DNA of 64,000 nt from Streptomyces sp. TRM68416 (GTDB lineage: Bacteria > Actinomycetota > Actinomycetes > Streptomycetales > Streptomycetaceae), in NCBI RefSeq assembly GCF_014596915.1, contig NZ_JACVWU010000002.1, forward strand, positions 310,001 through 374,000, given 5' to 3'. Below are positions 36,778-45,080 of this stretch, one piece after another. How positions within the stretch are numbered: position 1 is the stretch's first letter; each line of letters begins with the position of its first letter. Position numbers and translations under genes: made by a program. The notes below the pieces were generated by a model. It was given only the letters and a program-made list of their open reading frames with translations. It made no database searches and was not told the origin of the DNA.

Positions 36778-38189
36778 AGCGTGTTCGTACGGCGTCGGGG
36801 GACGATGGACGTCGTACGAGCTCGGCGCGAGGAGCAGACGCAGCAGTGGCCGTTCAGCAGTCCGTGGGAGCGGACCCGTATTTTCCCGACAACGGTGATC
36901 CCCGTTACCGGGTGCACCGCTACGAGCTGGCGCTGGACTACCGGCCGGGGCCGAACCGGCTGTCGGGGACGGCCCGGATCAACGCCATAGCGGGCCGGGC
37001 GCCGCTGGCGGAGTTCCAGTTGAACCTGGCGGACTTCCGGGTCGGGCGGGTGCGGGTGGAGGGGCGGCAGCCGCACTACACGCATCGCGGCGGCCGGCTG
37101 CGGATCCGGCCCGCGAAGCCGGTGCGGGCGGGGGCCGCGTTCACCGTGGAGGTGCACTGGTCGGGCAATCCGAAGCCGGTGAACAGTCCGTGGGGCGGGC
37201 TCGGCTGGGAGGAGCTGGCGGACGGGGCGCTGGTGGCGAGCCAGCCGGTCGGGGCGCCCTCGTGGTACCCGTGCAACGACCGGCCCGCCGACAAGGCGTC
37301 GTACCAGATCTCGGTCACCACGCCGTCGGCGTACGCGGTGGTGGCGGGCGGCCGGCTGCTGACCCGGACGGCGAAGGCCTCGACGACGACCTGGGTGTAC
37401 GAGCAGGCGGCGCCGACGTCGAGCTATCTGGTGGGGCTGTCGATCGGCAAGTACCAGACGGTGCTGCTGGGCGATCCGGGACCGGGCGGGGTGCCGCAGC
37501 ACGGGCACATCCCGGCGCAACTGCTGCCGCAGTTCTCCCGGGACTTCGCGCGTCAGCCGCGGATGATGGAGGTGTTCCAGGAGCTGTTCGGGCCGTACCC
37601 GTTCGACGGTTACGCGGTGGTGGTGACCGAGGAGGAGCTCGATGTGCCCGTCGAGGCACAGGGGTTGTCGCTGTTCGGCGCCAACCACGTGGACGGGGCG
37701 CGGGGTTCGGAGCGGCTGGTGGCGCACGAGCTGGCGCACCAGTGGTTCGGCAACAGTGTGTCGATCGCGAACTGGCGGCACATCTGGCTGAACGAGGGGT
37801 TCGCGAAGTACGCCGAGTGGCTGTGGTCGGAGCGCTCGGGCGGGCGCAGCGCGCAGCAACTCGCCGCCTCCGCGCACCGGTTGCTCGCGGGGCTGCCGCA
37901 GGACCTGCGGCTGTCCGACCCCGGCCGCAAGCTGATGTTCGACGACCGGCTGTACGAGCGCGGCGGGCTCACCGTGCACGCGGTGCGCTGCGCGATGGGC
38001 GACGAGGCGTTCTTCCGCATGCTGCGCGGCTGGGCGGGGCTGCACCGGGGCGGGGCGGTGACCACGCAGACGTTCGCGGCGCATGTCGCCCGCTTCGCGA
38101 GCGAGCCGCTGGACGAGCTGTTCGAGGCGTGGGTGCACGGCACCGCGCTGCCCCCGCTGCCGGGGCCCGAGACCCGCGCGGCCGTCTAG
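36765..38189 (+). CDS. M1-family zinc metallopeptidase coupled to the Pls-like gene
   Basis: A 474-aa gluzincin with a beta-sandwich N-domain and a catalytic domain. The site is HELAH (His321, Glu322, His325) with Glu344 in WLNEGFAKYAEW. The exopeptidase GxMEN motif is replaced by VEAQGLSLFG. A Tyr in DRLYERGG is the likely transition-state residue. No signal peptide. ATG 36765 overlaps the synthetase stop by 13 nt. GTG 36846, with GAGGAG upstream, is a credible alternative that removes 27 poorly conserved residues. The known epsilon-poly-lysine-degrading enzymes of producers are M1-like zinc aminopeptidases, so a polymer-processing or self-protection role is a reasonable inference. Confidence 0.88.
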   Translation: MASLERVRTASGDDGRRTSSARGADAAVAVQQSVGADPYFPDNGDPRYRVHRYELALDYRPGPNRLSGTARINAIAGRAPLAEFQLNLADFRVGRVRVEGRQPHYTHRGGRLRIRPAKPVRAGAAFTVEVHWSGNPKPVNSPWGGLGWEELADGALVASQPVGAPSWYPCNDRPADKASYQISVTTPSAYAVVAGGRLLTRTAKASTTTWVYEQAAPTSSYLVGLSIGKYQTVLLGDPGPGGVPQHGHIPAQLLPQFSRDFARQPRMMEVFQELFGPYPFDGYAVVVTEEELDVPVEAQGLSLFGANHVDGARGSERLVAHELAHQWFGNSVSIANWRHIWLNEGFAKYAEWLWSERSGGRSAQQLAASAHRLLAGLPQDLRLSDPGRKLMFDDRLYERGGLTVHAVRCAMGDEAFFRMLRGWAGLHRGGAVTTQTFAAHVARFASEPLDELFEAWVHGTALPPLPGPETRAAV

Positions 38190-38193
38190 CAGA

Positions 38194-38577
38194 ATGGCCG
38201 CCATGAGCACGCGTACCTGCCCCTGCGGCCTGCCCACGTCCTACGACGACTGCTGCGGCCGTTCCCACACCGGTGCCGCCGCGGCGCCGACCGCCGAGGC
38301 GCTGATGCGGTCCCGCTACAGCGCCTTCGTGCAGGGGGACGCCGGGTATCTGCTGCGGACCTGGCATCCGCGGACCCGGCCCGCGCGGCTCGACCTGGAC
38401 CCCGGGATGCGCTGGACGGGCCTGGAGATCCTCGCTACGACGGACGGCTCCGCGTTCCACACCACGGGCACGGTGACGTTCCGGGCGTCGTTCCGGGGCG
38501 GTTCGCTGCACGAGCGGAGCCGGTTCGAGCGGGTGGACGGGGCGTGGGTGTACGTGGACGGGGAGTTTCTCGACTAG
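38194..38577 (+). CDS. YchJ/UPF0225-like SEC-C motif protein
   Basis: A 127-aa protein with an N-terminal cysteine-rich SEC-C-like motif (TCPCGLPTSYDDCCGRSH) that probably binds zinc. An NTF2-like domain follows (MRSRYSAFVQGDAGYLLRTWHP, HERSRFERVDGAWVYVDGE). The biochemical role is unknown. Start choice lies between ATG 38194 and ATG 38203; neither has a clear ribosome site. It begins 4 nt after the peptidase stop, so coupling is likely. Confidence 0.85.
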   Translation: MAAMSTRTCPCGLPTSYDDCCGRSHTGAAAAPTAEALMRSRYSAFVQGDAGYLLRTWHPRTRPARLDLDPGMRWTGLEILATTDGSAFHTTGTVTFRASFRGGSLHERSRFERVDGAWVYVDGEFLD

Positions 38578-38605
38578 TCGGCGGGGGTTCCGACGGGCTT
38601 TCCGA

Positions 38606-39346
38606 CTAGTCCGCGGGCTTCTCCCAGATTGACACGTGGCGGGTGCTCTCGTTGGTGAAGGGGGCTCCTGACCAGTCCTCCCAGCGGGCGTGGAGGCGGA
38701 GTCCGGCGAGCCGGGCCATCAGGTCGAGTTCGGCGGGCCACACGTACCGGAACGGGATCGACTCGTGCTCGGCGCGGCCGTCGACGATGGTGACGTAGTT
38801 GCTGCTCATGGCCTGGGTGGCGGGCTCGTAGGTGTCGAACGCCCATTGGGTGGGGGTGATGCGGAACGGTACCGCGGTCTGGCCCGGCGGGAGCTTGCGC
38901 AGCTCGGGTACGCCCACCTCGACGACGAAGCGGCCGCCGGGCGCCAGATGGGCGGCGGCGTTGCGGAAGCAGTCGACCTGGGCGTCCTGGGTGGTGAGGT
39001 TGTTGATGGTGTTGAACACGAGGTAGGCGACGGTGAATCGGCCGTCCACCCGGGTCGTCGCGATGTCGCCGATGGTCACGGCGATGCCGTCTCCGCCGGG
39101 TTTCGCCCGCAGTCGGGCGACCATGGCCCGGGACATGTCGATGCCGTGCACGGGGACCCCGCGGGCGGCCAGCGGCAGGGCGATCCGGCCGGTGCCGACG
39201 GCGAGTTCGAGGGCGCTGCCGTCGCCGGCGAGGTCGGCCAGGACGTCGACGGTCGCCTTGACGACGTCCGGGTGGAACATCTCGGATTCCGAGGTGTCGT
39301 AGGTGGCCGCGATCTTCTCTCCGAAGTAACCGTCTTCGTCCGGCAT
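38606..39346 (-). CDS. Class-I SAM-dependent methyltransferase
   Basis: A 246-aa Rossmann-fold methyltransferase. Motif I is ALELAVGTGRIALPLA; the acidic residue at the end of strand 2 is in VHGIDMS; motif II/III regions are AYLVFNTINNLT and LAPGGRFVVEVG. The substrate is unknown. It converges with the YchJ-like gene. The 28 nt between them repeat part of both gene ends (CGACTAGTC, CCGCGGG-like). Confidence 0.85.
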   Translation of the reverse strand: MPDEDGYFGEKIAATYDTSESEMFHPDVVKATVDVLADLAGDGSALELAVGTGRIALPLAARGVPVHGIDMSRAMVARLRAKPGGDGIAVTIGDIATTRVDGRFTVAYLVFNTINNLTTQDAQVDCFRNAAAHLAPGGRFVVEVGVPELRKLPPGQTAVPFRITPTQWAFDTYEPATQAMSSNYVTIVDGRAEHESIPFRYVWPAELDLMARLAGLRLHARWEDWSGAPFTNESTRHVSIWEKPAD

Positions 39347-39390
39347 GCGGGGACCGTACCGTCCGCGGGTGCCTGGGTGCGCGCGATTTT

Positions 39391-40092
39391 TCAGGGCGCG
39401 AGGATGTCCAGCTCCTGGAGGGCGCCGACGGTGATCTCGCGGGTGAGCTGCTCGGCGCCGGCCGCGTCGCGGGCTCGGACGGCCTCGGCGAGGCGGACGT
39501 GCAGGGTGACGGCGGCGGGGTCGGGGTCCTCGAACATGACCTCGTGGTGGGTGCGTCCGGCGAGGACTTCGGCGACGACGTCACCGAGCCGGGCGAACAT
39601 CTCGTTGCCCGAGGCGGTGAGGATCACCCGGTGGAAGGCGACGTCGTGGAACAGGTAGCCCTCCAGTTGGTGGCCGCGGGAGTTGGCCACCATGCCGAGG
39701 GCGCACTCGGTGAGTTCCGCGCACTGCTCCGCGGTGGCGTTCCGCGCGGCGAGGCCGGCGGCCACCGGTTCGATCGCCGAGCGCAGCACGGTGAGCGAGC
39801 GCAGTTGCTGCGGGCGGTCGGTGCCGGCCAGGCGCCAGCGGATGACCTGGGGGTCGTAGACGTTCCACTCGGACTTGGGGCGGACCGTGACGCCGACGCG
39901 GCGGCGGGACTCGACCAGGTACATCGATTCGAGGACGCGGACCGCCTCGCGCATCACCGATCGGGACACATCGAACTGCTGGGCCAGTTCGTCCGTGCGC
40001 AGAACGCTGCCAGGCGGGTACTCGCCGGCGGTGATCGCGGGGCCGAGGGTTTCCAGTACACGGCCGTGCAGCCCGCGGCCCGTTGTGCTCAT
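39391..40092 (-). CDS. gntR: FadR-type GntR regulator of gluconate genes
   Basis: A 233-aa repressor with a GntR winged helix (DELAQQFDVSRSVMREAVRVL, ~35-60) and an FCD effector domain (~90-225, metal-site residues in FHDVAFHRVI and HVRLAEAV). It is divergent from gntK-gntP, so gluconate or its phosphate is the likely inducer. The start is ATG 40092; an in-frame GTG two codons earlier is possible. A palindrome with the FadR-type GT-N3-AC core lies in the shared promoter region. Confidence 0.88.
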   Translation of the reverse strand: MSTTGRGLHGRVLETLGPAITAGEYPPGSVLRTDELAQQFDVSRSVMREAVRVLESMYLVESRRRVGVTVRPKSEWNVYDPQVIRWRLAGTDRPQQLRSLTVLRSAIEPVAAGLAARNATAEQCAELTECALGMVANSRGHQLEGYLFHDVAFHRVILTASGNEMFARLGDVVAEVLAGRTHHEVMFEDPDPAAVTLHVRLAEAVRARDAAGAEQLTREITVGALQELDILAP

Positions 40093-40229
40093 GCACACAG
40101 CGTACGGGGAGCGTCACGGGAACAAAAAGTCAGACTTATTTGTCACAGAGTCTTGAATTCGTCGTACCTAATCGGTTTCAGTGGCGTCGACATCATGTGT
40201 CGACGAAGACAGCAGACAGCGAGAGCAGC
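40093..40229. promoter_or_regulatory. gntR-gntK divergent promoter with GntR-type operator
   Basis: AAGTCAGACTT at 40127-40137 is a perfect 5-bp inverted repeat around one base and contains the GT-N3-AC core typical of FadR-subfamily sites. The surrounding ~60 nt are unusually AT-rich for this genome. One operator could control both directions. Confidence 0.55.
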
Positions 40230-40754
40230 ATGCAGCAGCCGCAGAACCCCGTAGTCGTGGTCATGGGCGTCTCGGGCACCGGCAAGACCACCATCGGTTC
40301 TCTGCTCGCCGCCCGGCTCGGCGTCCCGTACGCCGAGGGCGACGACTTCCACCCGCCGGCCAACATCGCCAAGATGTCGGCCGGTACACCGCTCACCGAC
40401 GCGGACCGGTGGCCCTGGCTCGACGCCATCGGCACCTGGGCGCACGGCCGGGCGGGGCTCGGCGGCGTGGTGAGCTGCTCGGCGCTGAAGCGGGCGTACC
40501 GGGACCGGCTGCGGGCCGCTGCCCCGGACGTCGTCTTCGTGCACCTCGCGGGCGACCGCGCGCTCATCGAGGACCGGATGTCGCACCGGCAGGGGCACTT
40601 CATGCCGGCCGCGCTGCTCGACTCCCAGTTCGCCACGCTCCAGCCGCTCCAGCCGGACGAGGCGGGCGTCACGGTCGACGTCGCCGGCAGCCCCGAGGAG
40701 ATCACCGAGCGGTCCGTCGCCGCCCTGCGTGCGCTCTCCGAGCCGACCGCGTAG
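40230..40754 (+). CDS. gntK: Gluconokinase
   Basis: A 174-aa P-loop kinase that phosphorylates gluconate to 6-phosphogluconate for the pentose phosphate pathway. Walker A is GVSGTGKTTIG (~13-23), the substrate motif is EGDDFHPPANIAKM, and the lid region is ALKRAYRDRLR. Length equals the usual gluconokinase (~175). ATG 40230 gives the standard N-terminus; a GTG at 40197 would add 11 residues. It is followed 56 nt later by gntP. Confidence 0.93.
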   Translation: MQQPQNPVVVVMGVSGTGKTTIGSLLAARLGVPYAEGDDFHPPANIAKMSAGTPLTDADRWPWLDAIGTWAHGRAGLGGVVSCSALKRAYRDRLRAAAPDVVFVHLAGDRALIEDRMSHRQGHFMPAALLDSQFATLQPLQPDEAGVTVDVAGSPEEITERSVAALRALSEPTA

Positions 40755-40810
40755 ACCGCACAACTCCCCCGCACGCGCTCCCCCACCCCCGTACCTGCAA
40801 GGGAAACCCC

Positions 40811-42208
40811 GTGACCGGACTCAGTGTCGAGATGCTGGCAGCGGACCCCGTCGAGCCCATCACCTCGGCCGGTCATGCCCAGTTGGGCATCGCCGTACTG
40901 GCGGGCATCGCCGTCATCGTCCTGCTGATCACCAAGTTCAAGCTCCACGCCTTCCTGTCGCTGACCATCGGGTCCCTCGCCCTGGGCGCGTTCGCCGGGG
41001 CCCCGCTCGACAAGGCCATCGTCAGCTTCACCACCGGTCTGGGCGCCACGGTCGCCGGCGTCGGCGTGCTCATCGCCCTCGGCGCGATCCTCGGCAAGAT
41101 GCTCGCCGACTCCGGCGGCGCCGACGAGATCGTCGACACGATCCTCGTCAGGGCGGGCGGACGCTCCATGCCCTGGGCGATGGTGCTGATCGCCTCCGTG
41201 ATCGGCCTGCCGCTGTTCTTCGAGGTCGGCGTCGTGCTGCTGATCCCGGTCGTGCTGATGGTCGCCAAGCGGGGCAACTACTCCCTGATGCGCATCGGCA
41301 TCCCGGCGCTGGCCGGTCTGTCCGTGATGCACGGGCTGGTCCCGCCGCACCCCGGGCCGCTGGTCGCGATCGACGCGGTGGACGCCAACCTCGGTGTCAC
41401 GCTGGCGCTCGGCGTCCTGGTCGCCATCCCGACGGTGATCATCGCCGGTCCGCTCTTCTCGCGCTACGCCGCACGCTGGGTGGACGTCCCGGCCCCCGAC
41501 CGGATGATCCCCGCGCGCACCTCGGCGGAACTGGAGAAGCGACCCGGCTTCGGCGCCACCCTCGGCACCATCCTGCTGCCGGTCGTCCTGATGCTGTCCA
41601 AGGCGCTCGTTGACATCGTTATCGACGACCCCGAGAACATCACGCAGCGCGTCTTCGACGTCATCGGCTCCCCGCTGATCGCCCTGCTCGCATCCGTTCT
41701 GGTGGGCATCTTCACGCTGCTGCGCCCCGCCGGGTTCGGCAAGGAGCGGGTCTCCGGGCTGGTGGAGAAGGGGCTCGCGCCCATCGCCGGCATCCTGCTG
41801 ATCGTCGGCGCGGGCGGCGGCTTCAAGCAGACGCTGATCGACTCCGGCGTGGGCCGGATGATCCTCGACATCTCCGAGGACTGGTCGATCCCGGCGCTGC
41901 TGCTGGCCTGGCTGATCGCGGTGGCGATCCGGCTGGCGACGGGCTCGGCGACGGTGGCGACGGTCTCCGCGGCCGGTCTGGTCGCGCCGCTCGCGGCCGG
42001 CATGTCCACCGGCGAGACGGCACTGCTGGTCCTCGCCATCGGCGCCGGCTCGCTCTTCTTCAGCCATGTCAACGACGCCGGTTTCTGGCTCGTGAAGGAG
42101 TACTTCGGTCTGGACGTCGGCCAGACCATCAAGACCTGGTCGGTGATGGAGACGATCATCTCGGTGGTCGCCGGTGCCATCGTGCTGCTGTTGTCCCTGG
42201 TGATGTAG
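40811..42208 (+). CDS. gntP: Gluconate:H+ symporter (GntP family)
   Basis: A 465-aa permease with about 12-14 TM segments. Family landmarks are GLPLFFEVGVVLLIP, GLVPPHPGPLVAID and GSLFFSHVNDAGFWLVKEYFG. It imports gluconate for GntK. The start is GTG 40811 behind AAGGGA. The transcript ends at the strong hairpin 42227-42266. Confidence 0.94.
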   Translation: MTGLSVEMLAADPVEPITSAGHAQLGIAVLAGIAVIVLLITKFKLHAFLSLTIGSLALGAFAGAPLDKAIVSFTTGLGATVAGVGVLIALGAILGKMLADSGGADEIVDTILVRAGGRSMPWAMVLIASVIGLPLFFEVGVVLLIPVVLMVAKRGNYSLMRIGIPALAGLSVMHGLVPPHPGPLVAIDAVDANLGVTLALGVLVAIPTVIIAGPLFSRYAARWVDVPAPDRMIPARTSAELEKRPGFGATLGTILLPVVLMLSKALVDIVIDDPENITQRVFDVIGSPLIALLASVLVGIFTLLRPAGFGKERVSGLVEKGLAPIAGILLIVGAGGGFKQTLIDSGVGRMILDISEDWSIPALLLAWLIAVAIRLATGSATVATVSAAGLVAPLAAGMSTGETALLVLAIGAGSLFFSHVNDAGFWLVKEYFGLDVGQTIKTWSVMETIISVVAGAIVLLLSLVM

Positions 42209-42226
42209 CGGCCGAACGGCACGGCT

Positions 42227-42266
42227 GGGCCCGCCCGTTCCTCGGCATCGAGGAGGGGGCGGGCCC
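42227..42266 (+). terminator. Terminator after gntP
   Basis: A 10-bp GC stem (GGGCCCGCCC with GGGCGGGCCC) is extended inward by CCTCG/CGAGG across a small internal loop, with loop GCAT. It begins 18 nt after the gntP stop. Confidence 0.8.
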
Positions 42267-42347
42267 AAGTGTCTTCCTCGGCGGACGGCTTGGGCCCATG
42301 ATGGGGGGACTTCTCGGGGGAAGCCCTTTCGGGAGCGATGACAAGCG

Positions 42348-43535
42348 ATGACATCGGGGGTTGTCATGGCGATCTCACTCGGGGTGCGGATTACGGGGCT
42401 GCTCGTCGCGGGGACGCTGGCCGTGGGGACGGCGGCGGCCTGCGGCGGGGGCGGGGAAGGCGACCGGTCGGGCGGGTCCGGAGGTTCCGGGGGTTCCACG
42501 AGGGTCAGCGGTGGGCTCACCGGCGGGGAGACCGGAGGGGCCGAGGAGCCGGGCGGGGTCGATATGCCGACCTGGCGGCCGGACGAGGGCGGCGACGGCG
42601 GGTCGGGGGCCGGGGCCAACTCCGGGTCAGGGGGCTCGGGCGGGTCGGTAAGCTCCGGTGGGTCCGGCGGCTCGGGCGGCTCGGGCGGCTCGGGCGGCTC
42701 CGGAGGAAACGTTTCCGGAGGCTCGAACGGGTCGGGAGGATCGAACGGTTCCGGCGGAAACGTCTCGGGCGGCAACGGGGCGAGCACGAACAAGCCCGTG
42801 GACCCGCCGTCCTGGCTGCGTCCCGGGCCGAAATCGCCCAACCTTGAGCGATCGCCCGATCCCGAGAGCGTCTACGACGAACTCGGGGCCTCCCCCGGGA
42901 AGTGCTCGGCCACGCTGGGCGTCATCAAGGCGGAGGAGGCGTCGGCCACCGAGGAGGACGACCGATTCCGGTGGCAGGTGCTGCACGGCCTGGCCGAGGC
43001 GTGCATGGCGCTCCAGGGCCAGAACGGGAGTTGGGAGGAGGCCGCCAAGTACTTCGCCGCAACGGAAGGCCGGCTCGGCAGTTGCAAGAGCGTCGCCGCC
43101 CACGCCGTACTCGGCGAGGCACTGCGGTTCCACGCGCAACACCCTTCCGCCACCGTACGGTTGCGCGGCTCGGGAGGTGACGGGACGGGGGTCTGTGCCT
43201 TCCGGATCACCGAGGTGACCGCGGGCGGGCCCGGGGAGCGGATCACCGTCTCGGTCAGCGGCGCCCACTTCAGCACCGAGGACCTGATCTCCGCCACGCT
43301 CTGCATCGACGGCAAGCGTTCCAGCGGCGGACTCGAACTCGTCTCTCGGCAGAGCGACGGCTTCTCCTTCACCGCCGAGGTCCCGACGCTGGACGCCTAC
43401 CCCAAGACGGTCGACGTCGCGTTCGTATACGGCTCCACGACCACCAAGGAGAACGCCCTCACCGTCGAGGATCCCGGCGTGACGGGCTCGCCTCCCGCTG
43501 CCGAACTCTGCGACGGCACGTCGTCGTCCTCGTGA
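42348..43535 (+). CDS. Secreted protein with Gly/Ser-rich linker
   Basis: A 395-aa protein of unknown function. A hydrophobic N-terminal export signal ends near GTAAAC, which may be a weak lipobox. About 110 residues of GGSGGS-type linker follow. A folded C-terminal region (~150-395) comes next, with four spaced cysteines (GKCSATLG, EACMAL, LGSCKS, GVCAF) and two more later (ATLCIDG, ELCDG). The first part of this region looks helical; the second (RITVSVSGAHFS, AYPKTVDVAFVYGS) looks like a beta-sandwich. The start may be ATG 42348 or 42366. It overlaps the next gene by 4 nt, so the two likely work together. Confidence 0.75.
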   Translation: MTSGVVMAISLGVRITGLLVAGTLAVGTAAACGGGGEGDRSGGSGGSGGSTRVSGGLTGGETGGAEEPGGVDMPTWRPDEGGDGGSGAGANSGSGGSGGSVSSGGSGGSGGSGGSGGSGGNVSGGSNGSGGSNGSGGNVSGGNGASTNKPVDPPSWLRPGPKSPNLERSPDPESVYDELGASPGKCSATLGVIKAEEASATEEDDRFRWQVLHGLAEACMALQGQNGSWEEAAKYFAATEGRLGSCKSVAAHAVLGEALRFHAQHPSATVRLRGSGGDGTGVCAFRITEVTAGGPGERITVSVSGAHFSTEDLISATLCIDGKRSSGGLELVSRQSDGFSFTAEVPTLDAYPKTVDVAFVYGSTTTKENALTVEDPGVTGSPPAAELCDGTSSSS

Positions 43536-44458
43536 GCACCGCACCCCCGGATCCGGAGCCCGAACCCCCTGACCCTCCTGCCCCTCCTCCTGAGCCCCCT
43601 GAACCCGCGCCCGCTCCCCCGCCCCGCAACTGGCTCGAAGTCATCGGCACCGCGGGCTCGCTCCTCTCCCTCTTCACGGCCGTGCTCTTCTACTTCGGCT
43701 GGGCCAGCACCGACGCCGAGACCCGGGCGCTCGGGCTGCGGGACACCCTGTTCCGGCTGTCCACCGCCGACTACCTGCTGCGGAGCGTGGACGCCCTGTA
43801 CTTTCCCGTCCTCGCACTGGCCGCCGCCACGATGGTGGCCGCGGTGCTGCACCGCAGGGTCCAGGCCGATCCGGGCCGCGCCGAGCCCGTACTGAAGATC
43901 CTGCGGCACGCCTGGCTCCCCGCGCTGCTCCTCGTGCCGCTGTACTACGTCTCCCGGAGCCTGCTCGACCTGCTCATCCCGCTGGCGGCGATCATCGGTG
44001 TGCTGCTCAGCGCCTACGCCCGCACCCGGCCCGAACCCGGCGTGACCGAGGTACCCCGGCAGCAGCAGGCCCGGATCTGGGCACCCGCCCTCCTCGTGGC
44101 CGTGGTCTCGCTGTTCTGGGCGGTGTACGCGTACGCCGTGATCATCGGCGAGGCACGGGCCGCCGAGACGACCGCCACGGTGACCGACGAGTTCCCGGCG
44201 GTCGTCGTGTTCAGCGTGGAGGACCTGCTCATCCGCGGGAACGGCAGCTGTGTGTCGGCCGTCGCCGTCGAGGGCAGCCCGTACCGCTTCCGGTACGCCG
44301 GGCTGCGGCTGTTCCATGTCTCGGGCGACCGGCTCTATGTCGTGCCCCGGTACTGGGCGCCGTGGGACGGCCAGTTGTACGTGCTGCACGAAGGGGACGC
44401 CGGGCTGCGTGTGGAGTACGTGAGCGGGGCGGGGCGCCGGGCGGCCGAGTGCGGGTGA
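43532..44458 (+). CDS. Pro-rich N-terminus multi-pass membrane protein
   Basis: A 308-aa protein of unknown function. Residues 1-35 are an acidic Pro/Glu segment. About four to five TM segments lie between ~40 and 210. A C-terminal domain of ~95 residues (VVVFSVEDLLIRGNGSCVSAV) is likely outside or inside as a small beta domain. GTG 43532 overlaps the stop of the secreted protein gene (GTGA), indicating coupled translation. I do not recognise the family. Confidence 0.75.
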   Translation: MSTAPPDPEPEPPDPPAPPPEPPEPAPAPPPRNWLEVIGTAGSLLSLFTAVLFYFGWASTDAETRALGLRDTLFRLSTADYLLRSVDALYFPVLALAAATMVAAVLHRRVQADPGRAEPVLKILRHAWLPALLLVPLYYVSRSLLDLLIPLAAIIGVLLSAYARTRPEPGVTEVPRQQQARIWAPALLVAVVSLFWAVYAYAVIIGEARAAETTATVTDEFPAVVVFSVEDLLIRGNGSCVSAVAVEGSPYRFRYAGLRLFHVSGDRLYVVPRYWAPWDGQLYVLHEGDAGLRVEYVSGAGRRAAECG

Positions 44459-44459
44459 G

Positions 44460-45080
44460 TCAGGGGCGCCACAGCGGGTGTTCACTGTCCGCCCACTCCC
44501 GGCTCACCGACCCCGTGCGCATGCCCCGGCGGGCCTCCGGATCGGCCAGCGCCATGCCGATGTGGCCGGCCAGGACGATGCCGAGGGTGAGGGCCAGCCA
44601 GTCGTGGACGAAAGTCGCGCCGGTGCGCCAGACCAGGGGGGTGAGGTGGGTGAACCACATCATCAGGCCGGTGCCGAGCATGACCAGGGTGGCTCCGGCG
44701 ATCCAGGCCGCGTAGATCTTCTGGCCCGCGTTGAACTTGGCGGCGGGCCGGGAGCCGGGGCTCCGGTCGCGGCGCAGGGCCGCGCGCAGCCAGCGCCGGT
44801 CGTGCGGGCCGAAGCGGTTCAGCCTGCCGAGGTCGGCGCGCAGGGCGCGGGAGGCGAGGCCTGCCAGGAGCGGGACGGGCAGGGCCAGGCCCGACCACTC
44901 GTGGACGCGGACCACCAGCGCGCGGCGGCCGACGAGTTCGGCGAGCTGGGGGACGTAGAGGCAGGCCGCGGTGAGGATGCACAGGCCCATCAGGGCGGCT
45001 GTCGTGCGGTGGACCCACCGTTCGGCGCGGCTGAAGCGGTGCAGCCGGGTGGCGGGCGGGGCGTCAGCTCGTAGGCTCAT
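44460..45080 (-). CDS. Cytochrome b561-type membrane subunit
   Basis: A 206-aa four-helix cytochrome b of the formate-dehydrogenase-gamma/DUF4405 kind. Putative haem histidines are in RAERWVHRTTAALM, VRVHEWSGLALP, MWFTHLTPL and FVHDWLALTLGIVLAGHIG. It overlaps the upstream molybdopterin oxidoreductase gene by 17 nt on the same strand, so it is probably its membrane electron carrier. It converges, 1 nt apart, with the membrane-protein gene. Confidence 0.85.
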   Translation of the reverse strand: MSLRADAPPATRLHRFSRAERWVHRTTAALMGLCILTAACLYVPQLAELVGRRALVVRVHEWSGLALPVPLLAGLASRALRADLGRLNRFGPHDRRWLRAALRRDRSPGSRPAAKFNAGQKIYAAWIAGATLVMLGTGLMMWFTHLTPLVWRTGATFVHDWLALTLGIVLAGHIGMALADPEARRGMRTGSVSREWADSEHPLWRP

